Positions 26,002 through 34,229 of a stretch of 64,000 nucleotides of DNA are shown piece after piece. The notes below the pieces were generated by a model, which made no database searches, had not been told where the DNA came from, and was given only the letters and a program-made list of their open reading frames with translations. Origin of the DNA: Opitutia bacterium UBA7876 (GTDB lineage: Bacteria > Verrucomicrobiota > Verrucomicrobiia > Opitutales > Seribacteraceae); contig DLRY01000021.1 in assembly GCA_002500665.1 (NCBI GenBank), positions 1 through 64,000 on the forward strand, in the 5' to 3' direction. The translations under genes were made by a program, and so were the position numbers. Positions within the stretch are counted from its first letter, which is position 1. Each line of letters opens with the position of its first letter.

Positions 26002-29000
26002 TTACTTGACGACGAGGTTGCCCTTCATGATGGTCCAATGCCCGGGGAAGCTGCACAGGTAGGGATAAACACCGGGCTTTCTAGGCGCCTTGAAGCGCAG
26101 GGTTTCGGTTTCCCCCTGCTTGAGCATCTTGGTATGTATGATGATTTTGTCGGACTTCGGAATGAATTGACCGCTCTTGGCAGCCGAGGGATCCTTGGCC
26201 ATTTCGTTGGCGGCCAAGCCCACTTCCTCAAGAGAACCGGGTTGGACGAGAACCAGGTTGTGCGGGGTGGCGTCAGGGTTGGAAAACTCAATGCGGATCG
26301 GCTGGTTCGGCTTGGCCGGAATATCTCCGGCAGGTGAAACCTTATACTCGCCCAGGTTGGGTTTGTCCATGTACTCGGTTGCGTAGATCATCCTTTCCTT
26401 GACGCAGGAAACCTTAACCTTGAGCAGGTTTTTTTGCCGGTCGAATTTACTGTCCCTTTTGGACTCCTCGGCTTTTTCCTTCTCGATTTTCTTTCGGAAG
26501 AGAAAGGCATGAACTTCAGGATGGGTCTTCTCGACGGTAGCGGGATCCCAAAACTTTCGCATCGGTGCGGAACCCAGAGAAGTGTTGATGGCGTAGGACA
26601 AGTGTTTTTCGTTCGGCTTGGTGATCAGAGTGGCCAAGGTCTCGAAAGCTTCCTTGGACCCGACGTAGCTGCAGGCGATGGCCGCCTCCATGCGCACGAG
26701 GCCGTTTTCATCGTTTCCCGCGGAAGCGAGCAGGCGGTCCCCGTCCTTTGCCAACCCGTGCCAGTGCCTGAGCTGCCGGGCGGCTGCGGCTCGGGCGTTG
26801 TGGTTATCGCACTGGAGAAGCTCGCGGAGCAGGGGGAGGTTGGCCTGCTCGACGTTCCGGTACGCCCACATCGCCTCGACTTGGTGATGCCGAAAGCGTG
26901 GGTCGGCGGGATCGAGGGCCTTGACCCACCGGTCGAGGGCTTTGCTTACCTTGGCGGGATCCATTTCCCTCAATTCCCTCTTGGCCCAATAGCGGTATCG
27001 GTATTCACGCCTTTTAAGAATATCAAGCAGGTCATTCAGGCTGGCATCCGCGATCTTGGGGGCTTGTACGGGCTTTGCGCCTTTGGGGAAAATCCTCCAG
27101 ATTCTCCCGGATTTGCGGTCTCTGCGCTCATCTCTTAAAGAATACTGTGCATGTCCTTTTACGGGGTTGTACCAATCACAGACGTACATTCCGCCTTGGG
27201 GGCCGTACCTCAAGTCTACGGGTATGAAACTGAGGTTGGTCGAGAAGATGATGTCGGATACGTACTGCTCTTCGTAGCCAAAGTCATATTCATTCCATTT
27301 CAGGATTTCAACCCGGTTGGTCGATTTGTAGCGCACTTTGACCATGCTGCCCTGCAGGTCCTTGGGCCAATTGGGAAAGTCGATGAATTCTTGCCCGCAA
27401 ACCCCTGAGTACGCTTGCATGCCTGAGGGCCTGGGGTGTTGTTCCGGATACGGAGGATCAAGCGCATGGTGAGCGGAAGCAAAGATTGGGTAGCTGGCGA
27501 CGTGCTGGCCCCAGTCGTCGAAGGTCACGCCCCAAGGGTTAGTGCTTGCATGCGTACCGAACGCGGTCAGTCGGTGAAGTTTCGGCTCCCAGGCGAACCA
27601 TCCGCTGTTTTGCTGGCGAACCGGTCCGTAGGGTGTCTCGACCTGAGTGTGGTGAAAGATGGATTCGCGAAAGATCAGGTCGCCGTCCGGTGTCCAGGCG
27701 AAGTCGTGGAGGGCATGGTGCGAATCCTCGCAGCCGAACCCGGTAAGGACGGTTTGCCTGTAGTCGGCCTTCCCGTCGCCGTTGGTATCCTTGAGGAAGG
27801 TCATGTGCGGTTCCTCGGAGACGTAGACCCCACCATTGCCGAACTCGAAGGAAAGAGGTACGTTCAGTCCTTCGGCCCAAACCGAGCATTTGTCCGCCTT
27901 GCCATCCTTATCTAAGTCCTCGAGGATAACGATCTTGTCGTCGGGGGCCCGCCCTGGATAAACGTGTGGGTAGGTTGTGGAGCAACTGACCCACAAGCGG
28001 CCAAGCGAGTCCCATCGCATCTGAATGGGGCAGGCTAGGTCGGGGAATTGCTCCTCGCCGGCGAAAAGAGTGACTTCAAAACGCGGGTCAACCTTGAAGG
28101 CGCCCCGTTCATCTTTGGCCGACATCCATTTGTTGGCCCCGCGCGACTGCTTGGTCTTGGGCATCTCGGGGACGTTGGAGTCGTCGATTTCAGCAGGAAC
28201 TTTCTTCCCTTGGGCCAGAGCATGAACGCGCTTGTCTCGGTTTGCAGTCATGATATCGAAATTCCGCATTGCAGGAAGGAAGTCCAGGTAGCCGTAGCTC
28301 CTGTTGCGCCCGCCCGTGTAGTAAAAGGTGTTCAAAGGGCGGTAACGGAAGAAGTGCTGTCGATTCTTCTCCACCACTCCTTCCCGTACCTTTTCGTCCA
28401 ACTTGGGAGCGTCCTTGCCGAAAAGCTGCTTGAAGACGGTGGAGGCAAAAAGCTGGTAGCCCTTTTCATTCAGGTGCGCCCCATTCATGGTGAGGTCGTT
28501 GCCGGGCGAGGCCATCCCCTTTTCGGTGGCCGTGAATGCATCCACAAAGCCAACTTTTTGTTCGGCCGCAACCTGCTTCATTACCTCCAGGTAGGCCTTT
28601 ATGTTTCCATTGTTGCGATCCGCTGCCGCAACGCCGTTCACGTTTTCGTTCGCTATGGGAGAAATCAAAACTACGCGGGCGGCCGTCTTGCCGTTATAGG
28701 CCTTGGACTTCACGCCCTCCAAGTATTTCGCAAGGCGCTCGCGAAAGGCAGGCAGGCCCTCTTTACCGGCGAAGGATTCGTTATAACCAAAGGCGGCCAA
28801 TACTAGATCCGCCTGCATGGCGGTGAGGTGTTGCTCACCATCGGCAAAGTTGGCCGGACGGGGTTGCAGGTCGACTTCATCGGCGGCCCAGGATAGGTTG
28901 CGCACGACCAGCTCCTTTCCGGGGTGGGCTTGCTGGAGGAGCGTCTCAAGATGCCCGAATTCATGCATTCGGTCGAAAAGGGTATTGCCGACAAGCCCGA

Positions 29001-29193
29001 TGCGGGTTCCTTTCTCCAGCTTGAGGGGTAAGGTGGTCGTGATCGGTTCGGCCGCATCCGGGCGCTCGGCTCGGTTTGCGAACATTGCATACTTTTGGTA
29101 GTCTTCTTCTCCGCAAAGCAGGAAAGCGGGCATGAAAAAGTGCGTTAATAAAACAAATTTTAATGCGATCAGAATATAAATTCTTTGATTCAT
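26002..29193 (-). CDS. secreted SGNH-like / PVC propeller / HEAT / C-terminal cupredoxin protein
   Basis: 1063-residue envelope protein. A signal peptide ends near residue 27. Residues 60-260 are an SGNH-like domain in which block I reads G-N-T (Thr71 for the nucleophile Ser) and the last block reads N-G-A-H (Asn237, His240), so esterase activity is doubtful. Residues 365-720 are the PVC-type membrane-bound dehydrogenase propeller with D-L-D-K-D-G-K and D-T-N-G-D-G-K loops. HEAT-like helices follow to about 890. The last 100 residues are a blue-copper domain with His978, Cys1047, His1052 and Met1056. There is no CxxCH. PVC relatives usually end in a cytochrome c domain instead. It abuts the sulfatase at 29194 with no gap. 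Confidence 0.8.
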   Translation of the reverse strand: MNQRIYILIALKFVLLTHFFMPAFLLCGEEDYQKYAMFANRAERPDAAEPITTTLPLKLEKGTRIGLVGNTLFDRMHEFGHLETLLQQAHPGKELVVRNLSWAADEVDLQPRPANFADGEQHLTAMQADLVLAAFGYNESFAGKEGLPAFRERLAKYLEGVKSKAYNGKTAARVVLISPIANENVNGVAAADRNNGNIKAYLEVMKQVAAEQKVGFVDAFTATEKGMASPGNDLTMNGAHLNEKGYQLFASTVFKQLFGKDAPKLDEKVREGVVEKNRQHFFRYRPLNTFYYTGGRNRSYGYLDFLPAMRNFDIMTANRDKRVHALAQGKKVPAEIDDSNVPEMPKTKQSRGANKWMSAKDERGAFKVDPRFEVTLFAGEEQFPDLACPIQMRWDSLGRLWVSCSTTYPHVYPGRAPDDKIVILEDLDKDGKADKCSVWAEGLNVPLSFEFGNGGVYVSEEPHMTFLKDTNGDGKADYRQTVLTGFGCEDSHHALHDFAWTPDGDLIFRESIFHHTQVETPYGPVRQQNSGWFAWEPKLHRLTAFGTHASTNPWGVTFDDWGQHVASYPIFASAHHALDPPYPEQHPRPSGMQAYSGVCGQEFIDFPNWPKDLQGSMVKVRYKSTNRVEILKWNEYDFGYEEQYVSDIIFSTNLSFIPVDLRYGPQGGMYVCDWYNPVKGHAQYSLRDERRDRKSGRIWRIFPKGAKPVQAPKIADASLNDLLDILKRREYRYRYWAKRELREMDPAKVSKALDRWVKALDPADPRFRHHQVEAMWAYRNVEQANLPLLRELLQCDNHNARAAAARQLRHWHGLAKDGDRLLASAGNDENGLVRMEAAIACSYVGSKEAFETLATLITKPNEKHLSYAINTSLGSAPMRKFWDPATVEKTHPEVHAFLFRKKIEKEKAEESKRDSKFDRQKNLLKVKVSCVKERMIYATEYMDKPNLGEYKVSPAGDIPAKPNQPIRIEFSNPDATPHNLVLVQPGSLEEVGLAANEMAKDPSAAKSGQFIPKSDKIIIHTKMLKQGETETLRFKAPRKPGVYPYLCSFPGHWTIMKGNLVVK

Positions 29194-30621
29194 TTATTCT
29201 TTTGAGTTTAGTCGTTCAGAGAGCGTTTTCTTAAGTTGCATAACCAAATTTGGCTGATCTTCGGCAAGGTTCTTGGTTTCGGCATCGGGGGTGCGATGGT
29301 CGTATAGTTCGAACGCACCGTCCTGATGACTAATCAAACGATGATTTCTCGTCCGAATCGTCGTCGTTCCTTTCTTGCCGTATGAAATTGCGGGATGGCC
29401 CTTCTCCTTCGGATTTCTGAGAATGGGCATCAGGGACCGGCCGTCGACATAGGCTGGAATCTTTAGTCCCGCCAACTCGCAAACCGTTGGAAATACGTCG
29501 AGGGTTTCCACAATGGAATGAGTGGGTTTGCCGGGTTGGGGGATTCTCGGATAGGAGATGATCAAGGGAGATCTGAGGGATTCCTCAAACAGGGCATGTT
29601 TTCCCCAAATCGCATGCTCGCCCAAATGCCAACCATGGTCCCCCCAAAGGATGATGATGGTGTCGTCGCGCAGTTTCAATTGATCGAGCTTGTCGAGGAT
29701 CCGTCCGACGAGGGCGTCGACATAGGTCACGCACCCCGCATAGTGGCGGCGCACTTCCAAAGCGAAATCGGCATCGGTGTTTGGGTTCCGCTTCCAGCGG
29801 TTGTATTTCATAAACTCGCCCGATCCATGCCAAGTGGTCTTGCCGGAAGGCTTCAAAGGATGAGGCGTGGGTGGTAACTTTGCCTTTAGATACGGTTCCA
29901 CATATTGCAAAGGAGCTCCGAAAGGGAGGTGTGGCCGGATGATGCCTACGGCAAGGAAGAACGGTTTTTTATCAGCTAGTTTGTCCAGTTCGTCGAGTTG
30001 GTGAAGGGCTTGTTTGGTAATAAGACCATCGGGATAGGCTGTGTCCGGACCGTCAAAGGCCTGGTATACGTCCATATTCTTGGCATTCTTGCGGATTTCC
30101 CCGTTCGCCAGTCCGTGCATCGCTCCCCTCGGGTGTTGCCATGGGCCGGCGGGCAAGAGGTGTCGGTCCCAGGATTCGGGCATCTCGGGTTTGTCGCTCT
30201 CGTTCCAGTTAGACCCTCCCCGTCCTCCGGGGTGATGTGATACTTTGCCAACTGATACGGAGAAGTAACCGTTTTTCCGGAACCAGGCGGGGAAGCTGGG
30301 ATGCTCGATTTTCTGCGAACGAATGTACAGGGCGCCGTTGTGAGATGGTCCGTATTTCCCAGTCAAAAGAGTGTATCGGGAAGCTCCGCAGGTGGGCGCT
30401 TGAACGTAATGACGATGGAAGGGGCGACCCTGAGCGGCCAGTTTGTCAATGTTCGGGGATTTTATGTAGTTTGCCCCGAAGGAATTCAATTCCGGGCGCA
30501 AGTCATCCACGCAAATCAGGAGCACGTTGGGCTTACCCTCGAGAGCAAGACAACTGAGGCCCGTTACAAGGCTCAGAAGCGAAAGGATTGGAATAAGCGG
30601 CTTGAGAAGGGGTGGAAGCAC
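29194..30621 (-). CDS. secreted sulfatase, iduronate-2-sulfatase-like
   Basis: 475-residue secreted sulfatase beginning at a GTG (30621); no upstream ATG in frame gives a better signal peptide (1-26). C-V-D-D-L-R-P-E supplies metal ligands. The formylglycine signature is C-G-A-S-R (Cys78) with Ala for Pro, then L-L-T-G-K-Y. V-G-I-I-R-P-H-L-P-F and W-G-D-H-G-W-H-L-G-E-H place it with the iduronate-2-sulfatase-like proteins at 6800 and 13460. Its stop codon immediately precedes the start of the 1063-residue protein, and it follows the SHD1-like gene by 111 bases. Confidence 0.89.
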   Translation of the reverse strand: MLPPLLKPLIPILSLLSLVTGLSCLALEGKPNVLLICVDDLRPELNSFGANYIKSPNIDKLAAQGRPFHRHYVQAPTCGASRYTLLTGKYGPSHNGALYIRSQKIEHPSFPAWFRKNGYFSVSVGKVSHHPGGRGGSNWNESDKPEMPESWDRHLLPAGPWQHPRGAMHGLANGEIRKNAKNMDVYQAFDGPDTAYPDGLITKQALHQLDELDKLADKKPFFLAVGIIRPHLPFGAPLQYVEPYLKAKLPPTPHPLKPSGKTTWHGSGEFMKYNRWKRNPNTDADFALEVRRHYAGCVTYVDALVGRILDKLDQLKLRDDTIIILWGDHGWHLGEHAIWGKHALFEESLRSPLIISYPRIPQPGKPTHSIVETLDVFPTVCELAGLKIPAYVDGRSLMPILRNPKEKGHPAISYGKKGTTTIRTRNHRLISHQDGAFELYDHRTPDAETKNLAEDQPNLVMQLKKTLSERLNSKE

Positions 30622-30732
30622 CGAACAAGAAAAGGAAGAATTGCAAAGGTTTTCAACCCCAGAAGACTGTCCGTAGCCAAAAAAGTTTCACTCCGGGCCT
30701 GAAAGAGGCGTTTTTCCGGCCGAGCCCCTACC

Positions 30733-31533
30733 CTAGCGGTTGATCCGTACGGAGATGCCTCTGCCCCGGGAAGAGGTCCTGGCGGAGGTCGATAGACCGG
30801 CTCCGGAAACCCCGAGGCCCGAGACCCTGGCTCCACCTCTTCCGAATGGGTTGACGAAAACGGGGGCTGGTCCGCGGGGAACGACGAGGACCTGATTGTT
30901 GGCTTGGTTTTCGCCCAGGATCACTATCCTCTGCGGTTGTTGGTAGAGAATGGGGCCGGCTACCGTGGATACCCCGTACAGGTTGCCTGAGGGAAGGTAG
31001 GTGACTCCGGTATTCGTAGTAACGGAGCGACCCGCTTGGAAGGCGATCCTCGCCTGCCAGTTGTCCTTGACCAAGTCGAAGGAGACTTGGGTCGCGTTGA
31101 AGCGATCGTAGGTTTGACCCAGCCGGTCGTATCCGTCTACCCAAGCGAGGAACGGGGTTGGGCCGTTGCCAATCGCGATGGGAGGATGATTAGGGCCGTA
31201 AAGAATTGTCTGCCCGTATCCTACTCCGCCGGCGTTGAGAATCTTGAGAAACATCTGGAGGTGCCCGGGATACTCCCTGCCGACGTAAAGGTAGTTTTCC
31301 TTGGTTCCTTCCATCCATTTGCGGACGTAGGCCTGATCGCTCTCGCTGAAGGCCGTGATCTTGGAATGGAAGGGTCGCCCGTCCGACCGCTGGATACTGA
31401 CGATCTGACTTTTCTCGTCGAAAGCGACCAAAGTCGCTTCAATCTTACGGACGCCATCCGAACTGGTGAAGACCCTCGACCAGCTGGACGGGCAGACGCA
31501 AAGGCCGGCTAGGGCGAGCAGAAGAATCTTCAT
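30733..31533 (-). CDS. secreted SHD1-like domain protein
   Basis: 266-residue secreted protein with a signal peptide (1-19). Residues 20-75 match the small SH3-like SHD1 domain common in PVC secreted proteins: R-V-F-T-S-S-D-G, I-E-A-T-L-V-A-F-D and the closing S-E-S-D-Q-A-Y-V-R-K-W. The middle (80-200) is an uncharacterised beta-rich region. The C-terminal 45 residues are Gly/Ser/Arg-rich and low in complexity. Enzymatic activity is not indicated; a scaffolding or binding role is possible. It is the first gene of the second minus-strand run and divergent from the sulfatase at 31661. Confidence 0.65.
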   Translation of the reverse strand: MKILLLALAGLCVCPSSWSRVFTSSDGVRKIEATLVAFDEKSQIVSIQRSDGRPFHSKITAFSESDQAYVRKWMEGTKENYLYVGREYPGHLQMFLKILNAGGVGYGQTILYGPNHPPIAIGNGPTPFLAWVDGYDRLGQTYDRFNATQVSFDLVKDNWQARIAFQAGRSVTTNTGVTYLPSGNLYGVSTVAGPILYQQPQRIVILGENQANNQVLVVPRGPAPVFVNPFGRGGARVSGLGVSGAGLSTSARTSSRGRGISVRINR

Positions 31534-31562
31534 AATGAACAGCTTAAGGGACGGTTTCCCCT

Positions 31563-31607
31563 GCCGTCAAATGCCAAGACGGCTTTTTTGACTTGTCGAG
31601 CCGTCAA
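31563..31607 (+). promoter_or_regulatory. hairpin/T-tract with alternative pairing arm
   Basis: In the divergent gap, GCCGTC (31563-31568) and GACGGC (31578-31583) form a 6-base stem with a 9-base loop, directly followed by six T (31584-31589). On the plus strand this has the form of an intrinsic terminator. A second GCCGTC at 31600-31605 could pair with the same GACGGC instead. The 8-base GCCGTCAA is thus directly repeated at 31563 and 31600. An attenuator for the plus-strand operon, a stop for antisense transcripts or a pair of protein-binding sites are all possible. Confidence 0.4.
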
Positions 31608-31660
31608 CCCATGCATCCAATGATCCTCGATTCCAAACCCCTAGCATCTACCTTATCCGA

Positions 31661-33148
31661 ATGAAATCTTCATCCCTCATCGTACTTGCCTTCGTTGCAT
31701 CCTGTCTCGGCTTGGCAGCCGCGGATTTGCCTTTCGGCTCAAAACCAAACGTCATTCTCATGATTACCGACGACCAGGGGTACGGCCCGATAGGCAAGCA
31801 TGGCAATCCATGGATCGAGACTCCCAACCTTGATAAGCTGCACGGCCAGAGCACCCGCTTCGAAAGGTTTTTGGTCAGCCCGACCTGTTCCCCTACGCGG
31901 GCCGCCCTCATGTCCGGCCGTCACCCGATGAAGAATGGAATTACCCATACCATTCTGGAGCGCGAACGGATGGCCCTCAGCACGGTGACTCTACCTCAGG
32001 TGCTGTCCAAAGCGGGTTACGTTTCGGGGATTTTCGGGAAGTGGCACTTGGGAGACGAGGAGCCCTACCAGCCCCATAAGCGCGGTTTTGACGAGGCTTT
32101 CATTCACGGGGCCGGAGGCATTGGGCAGGCCTACAAATGCTCTTGCGCCGATGCGCCCGGAAACAAGTATTTCAATCCGACTATTCGGCACAACGGGTCC
32201 TTCGTAAAAACCAAGGGCTATTGCACTGATTTGTTTTTTACGGCGGGGATGGGGTGGATCAAAAAGGTGAAGGATGAAGGAAAACCTTTCTTTGCCTATA
32301 TTACGACCAATGCACCGCACGGTCCCTTCATCGCTCCGCCTGAAAACGCCAAGCGGTTCAAGGACCTTGGTTTTTCCGAAAGAGATGCTGGCTTTTATGG
32401 AATGATAGAGAACATCGACGAGAACATGGGAAGGCTTATGAACAAGCTCGATGAATGGGAACTGAGTAAGGACACCATTCTGATCTTTATGTCCGACAAT
32501 GGTTCGGTTGGAGGAATGGTACGAGAAGGAGCCAAGCTGGGAACCTCCAAGGACGGCAAGCCCATGCTGGCTTTCAATGCCGGGATGAAGGGTGCCAAGG
32601 GCTCGCCCGACGAAGGCGGAGTTCGGGTACCTTTCTTCGTTCGTTGGCCGGGCAAATTTGCAGCCGGCAAGGCCGTGGAAAGGATTTCCGCCCACATCGA
32701 CCTTCTTCCCACTTTGGCCGAGATCGCCGGGGTCACCGAATTGCCCGAGGGGCAAGTAGAGGGCCGAAGCTTAGTTCCTTTGCTGAAGAACCCGAAGGCC
32801 AAATGGAAGGATCGTCATCTTTTCACGCAGGTTGCCCGCTGGAGGACCGGTTCCGAGCCCACCGACCATATGTGGAGGGGTTTCGCGGTGCGCAACGCCC
32901 GTTACCGTTTGGTCGGGAACAATCTTTACGACATGAGGAAAGATCCGTCCCAAAAGACCGACGTTGCGTCCAAGCATCCCGAGATGGTCAAGTCCATGCG
33001 GGCTGCTTATGAGAAGTTTTGGAAGGAAACCCGCCCCCTCATGGTAAACGAGGACGTTCCCATGTCCCCCACCCGCCCCTATCACGTGCTGCACGCCAAG
33101 CAGTTGAAGGCCGGCGGTATTCCCTCCTGGCAACCACCCAAGCTCTAG
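31661..33148 (+). CDS. secreted arylsulfatase A-like sulfatase
   Basis: 495-residue secreted sulfatase, first gene of the plus-strand catabolic operon. The signal peptide is residues 1-21. T-D-D-Q-G-Y-G-P gives metal ligands. The formylglycine signature is C-S-P-T-R (Cys76), then L-M-S-G-R-H. G-K-W-H-L-G-D, T-N-A-P-H-G-P-F and S-D-N-G-S-V are active-site blocks. A Cys-containing segment (Y-K-C-S-C-A-D) lies in the substrate-side loop. The 26-base gap to the exported isomerase-like gene suggests cotranscription. The substrate is unknown, but the operon also has an esterase, a symporter and a dehydratase-like enzyme. Confidence 0.9.
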   Translation: MKSSSLIVLAFVASCLGLAAADLPFGSKPNVILMITDDQGYGPIGKHGNPWIETPNLDKLHGQSTRFERFLVSPTCSPTRAALMSGRHPMKNGITHTILERERMALSTVTLPQVLSKAGYVSGIFGKWHLGDEEPYQPHKRGFDEAFIHGAGGIGQAYKCSCADAPGNKYFNPTIRHNGSFVKTKGYCTDLFFTAGMGWIKKVKDEGKPFFAYITTNAPHGPFIAPPENAKRFKDLGFSERDAGFYGMIENIDENMGRLMNKLDEWELSKDTILIFMSDNGSVGGMVREGAKLGTSKDGKPMLAFNAGMKGAKGSPDEGGVRVPFFVRWPGKFAAGKAVERISAHIDLLPTLAEIAGVTELPEGQVEGRSLVPLLKNPKAKWKDRHLFTQVARWRTGSEPTDHMWRGFAVRNARYRLVGNNLYDMRKDPSQKTDVASKHPEMVKSMRAAYEKFWKETRPLMVNEDVPMSPTRPYHVLHAKQLKAGGIPSWQPPKL

Positions 33149-33174
33149 CGGTCACTGAAGGCAACGGATTCGAA

Positions 33175-34221
33175 ATGAGCGATTCTCCCAAGCTTGCCGC
33201 TCCCTGGGGGATGCCTGCCAAACGCATGACCCGGCGCTCCTCCTTCAAGTGGACGGCCTCGACGGCAGCCGGCGCCATGGCCTCGGTAGCCGCTTCAAGC
33301 TCCGCCACCGGCGCCCTCTCCGGTTCGGACGAGCGACGCAGTTCCCCGAAGCGCTACAAGATGAAGAAGTCCATCAACCAATGGGCCTTTCCCTACCCGG
33401 AACGAATGAACTTGCGGGAATGCATGCAACTGGCCAAGGACGCGGGTTTCGATGGGATTGAATTGAATTACGACCTGGACAACGACCTTTCCCCCAAGAG
33501 CGGTGCCAAGGAATACCACGCAATCCGTAGGATGGCCGATGAGATAGGGATAGCGATTAGTGGCCTTTGCTCCTTTCTTTTCTGGCCTTACCCGTTGACC
33601 AGCAACGATCCCGAGGAAAGAAAAAGAGGCATGGAGTTGGCCGGCCTTATGACCAGGGCCGCCCATGACCTCGGAGTAGAGAATCTTTTGGTGGTGCCGG
33701 GAGCCGTCCACATGCCCTGGCGCGAAGACCATGACCCGACGCCCAACGATCTCTGCGCCAAGCGGGCCCGGGAGGCCATCGGAAAGCTTCTTCCCTCTGC
33801 AGAAAAGCTGAAGGTAAAGCTCAACATGGAGAACATTTTCTTTAACGGGTTCCTGTTGTCGCCCGAGGAAATGAACGATTTCGTCGATCCTTTCGGCAGC
33901 GAGTACCTGAACGTTCACTTCGACACCGGCAACATCATGATCTTTCAGTTCCCCGAGCATTGGATTCCCCAGCTCGGCAACCGCATCCAGAACGTCCACC
34001 TGAAGGAATTCTCAAAGAAAGGCACCGATTATTCCTTGGAATGCTTTCGTCCTCTTCTCGACGGCACCACCAACTGGCCGGCGGTGATCGAGGCCTTCGA
34101 CCAGGCTGGATACGATGGTTACCTGACCTTCGAGTACTTTCATCCCTACCCTCATTACCCGGAAGCGCTCATTCATCAAACCGCCGATTCCCTCGACCGC
34201 ATGCTCGGTCTACATTCCTGA
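33175..34221 (+). CDS. Tat-exported TIM-barrel sugar isomerase/epimerase-like protein
   Basis: 348-residue protein of the xylose-isomerase-like TIM-barrel superfamily (sugar phosphate isomerase/epimerase, hydroxypyruvate-isomerase-like). The start at 33175 follows the sulfatase stop by 26 bases; the ATG at 33226, right before T-R-R-S-S-F-K-W, is an alternative start. That twin-arginine motif with the following Ala-rich stretch is a Tat signal, so the enzyme is probably periplasmic. Barrel blocks are F-D-G-I-E-L-N-Y, V-E-N-L-L-V-V-P-G, L-N-M-E-N-I-F, V-H-F-D-T-G-N and V-H-L-K-E-F, carrying the metal-binding Glu, Asp and His residues. Epimerisation or isomerisation of a liberated sugar, possibly a keto sugar, is inferred. 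Confidence 0.8.
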   Translation: MSDSPKLAAPWGMPAKRMTRRSSFKWTASTAAGAMASVAASSSATGALSGSDERRSSPKRYKMKKSINQWAFPYPERMNLRECMQLAKDAGFDGIELNYDLDNDLSPKSGAKEYHAIRRMADEIGIAISGLCSFLFWPYPLTSNDPEERKRGMELAGLMTRAAHDLGVENLLVVPGAVHMPWREDHDPTPNDLCAKRAREAIGKLLPSAEKLKVKLNMENIFFNGFLLSPEEMNDFVDPFGSEYLNVHFDTGNIMIFQFPEHWIPQLGNRIQNVHLKEFSKKGTDYSLECFRPLLDGTTNWPAVIEAFDQAGYDGYLTFEYFHPYPHYPEALIHQTADSLDRMLGLHS

Positions 34222-34229
34222 GCCTAGCC

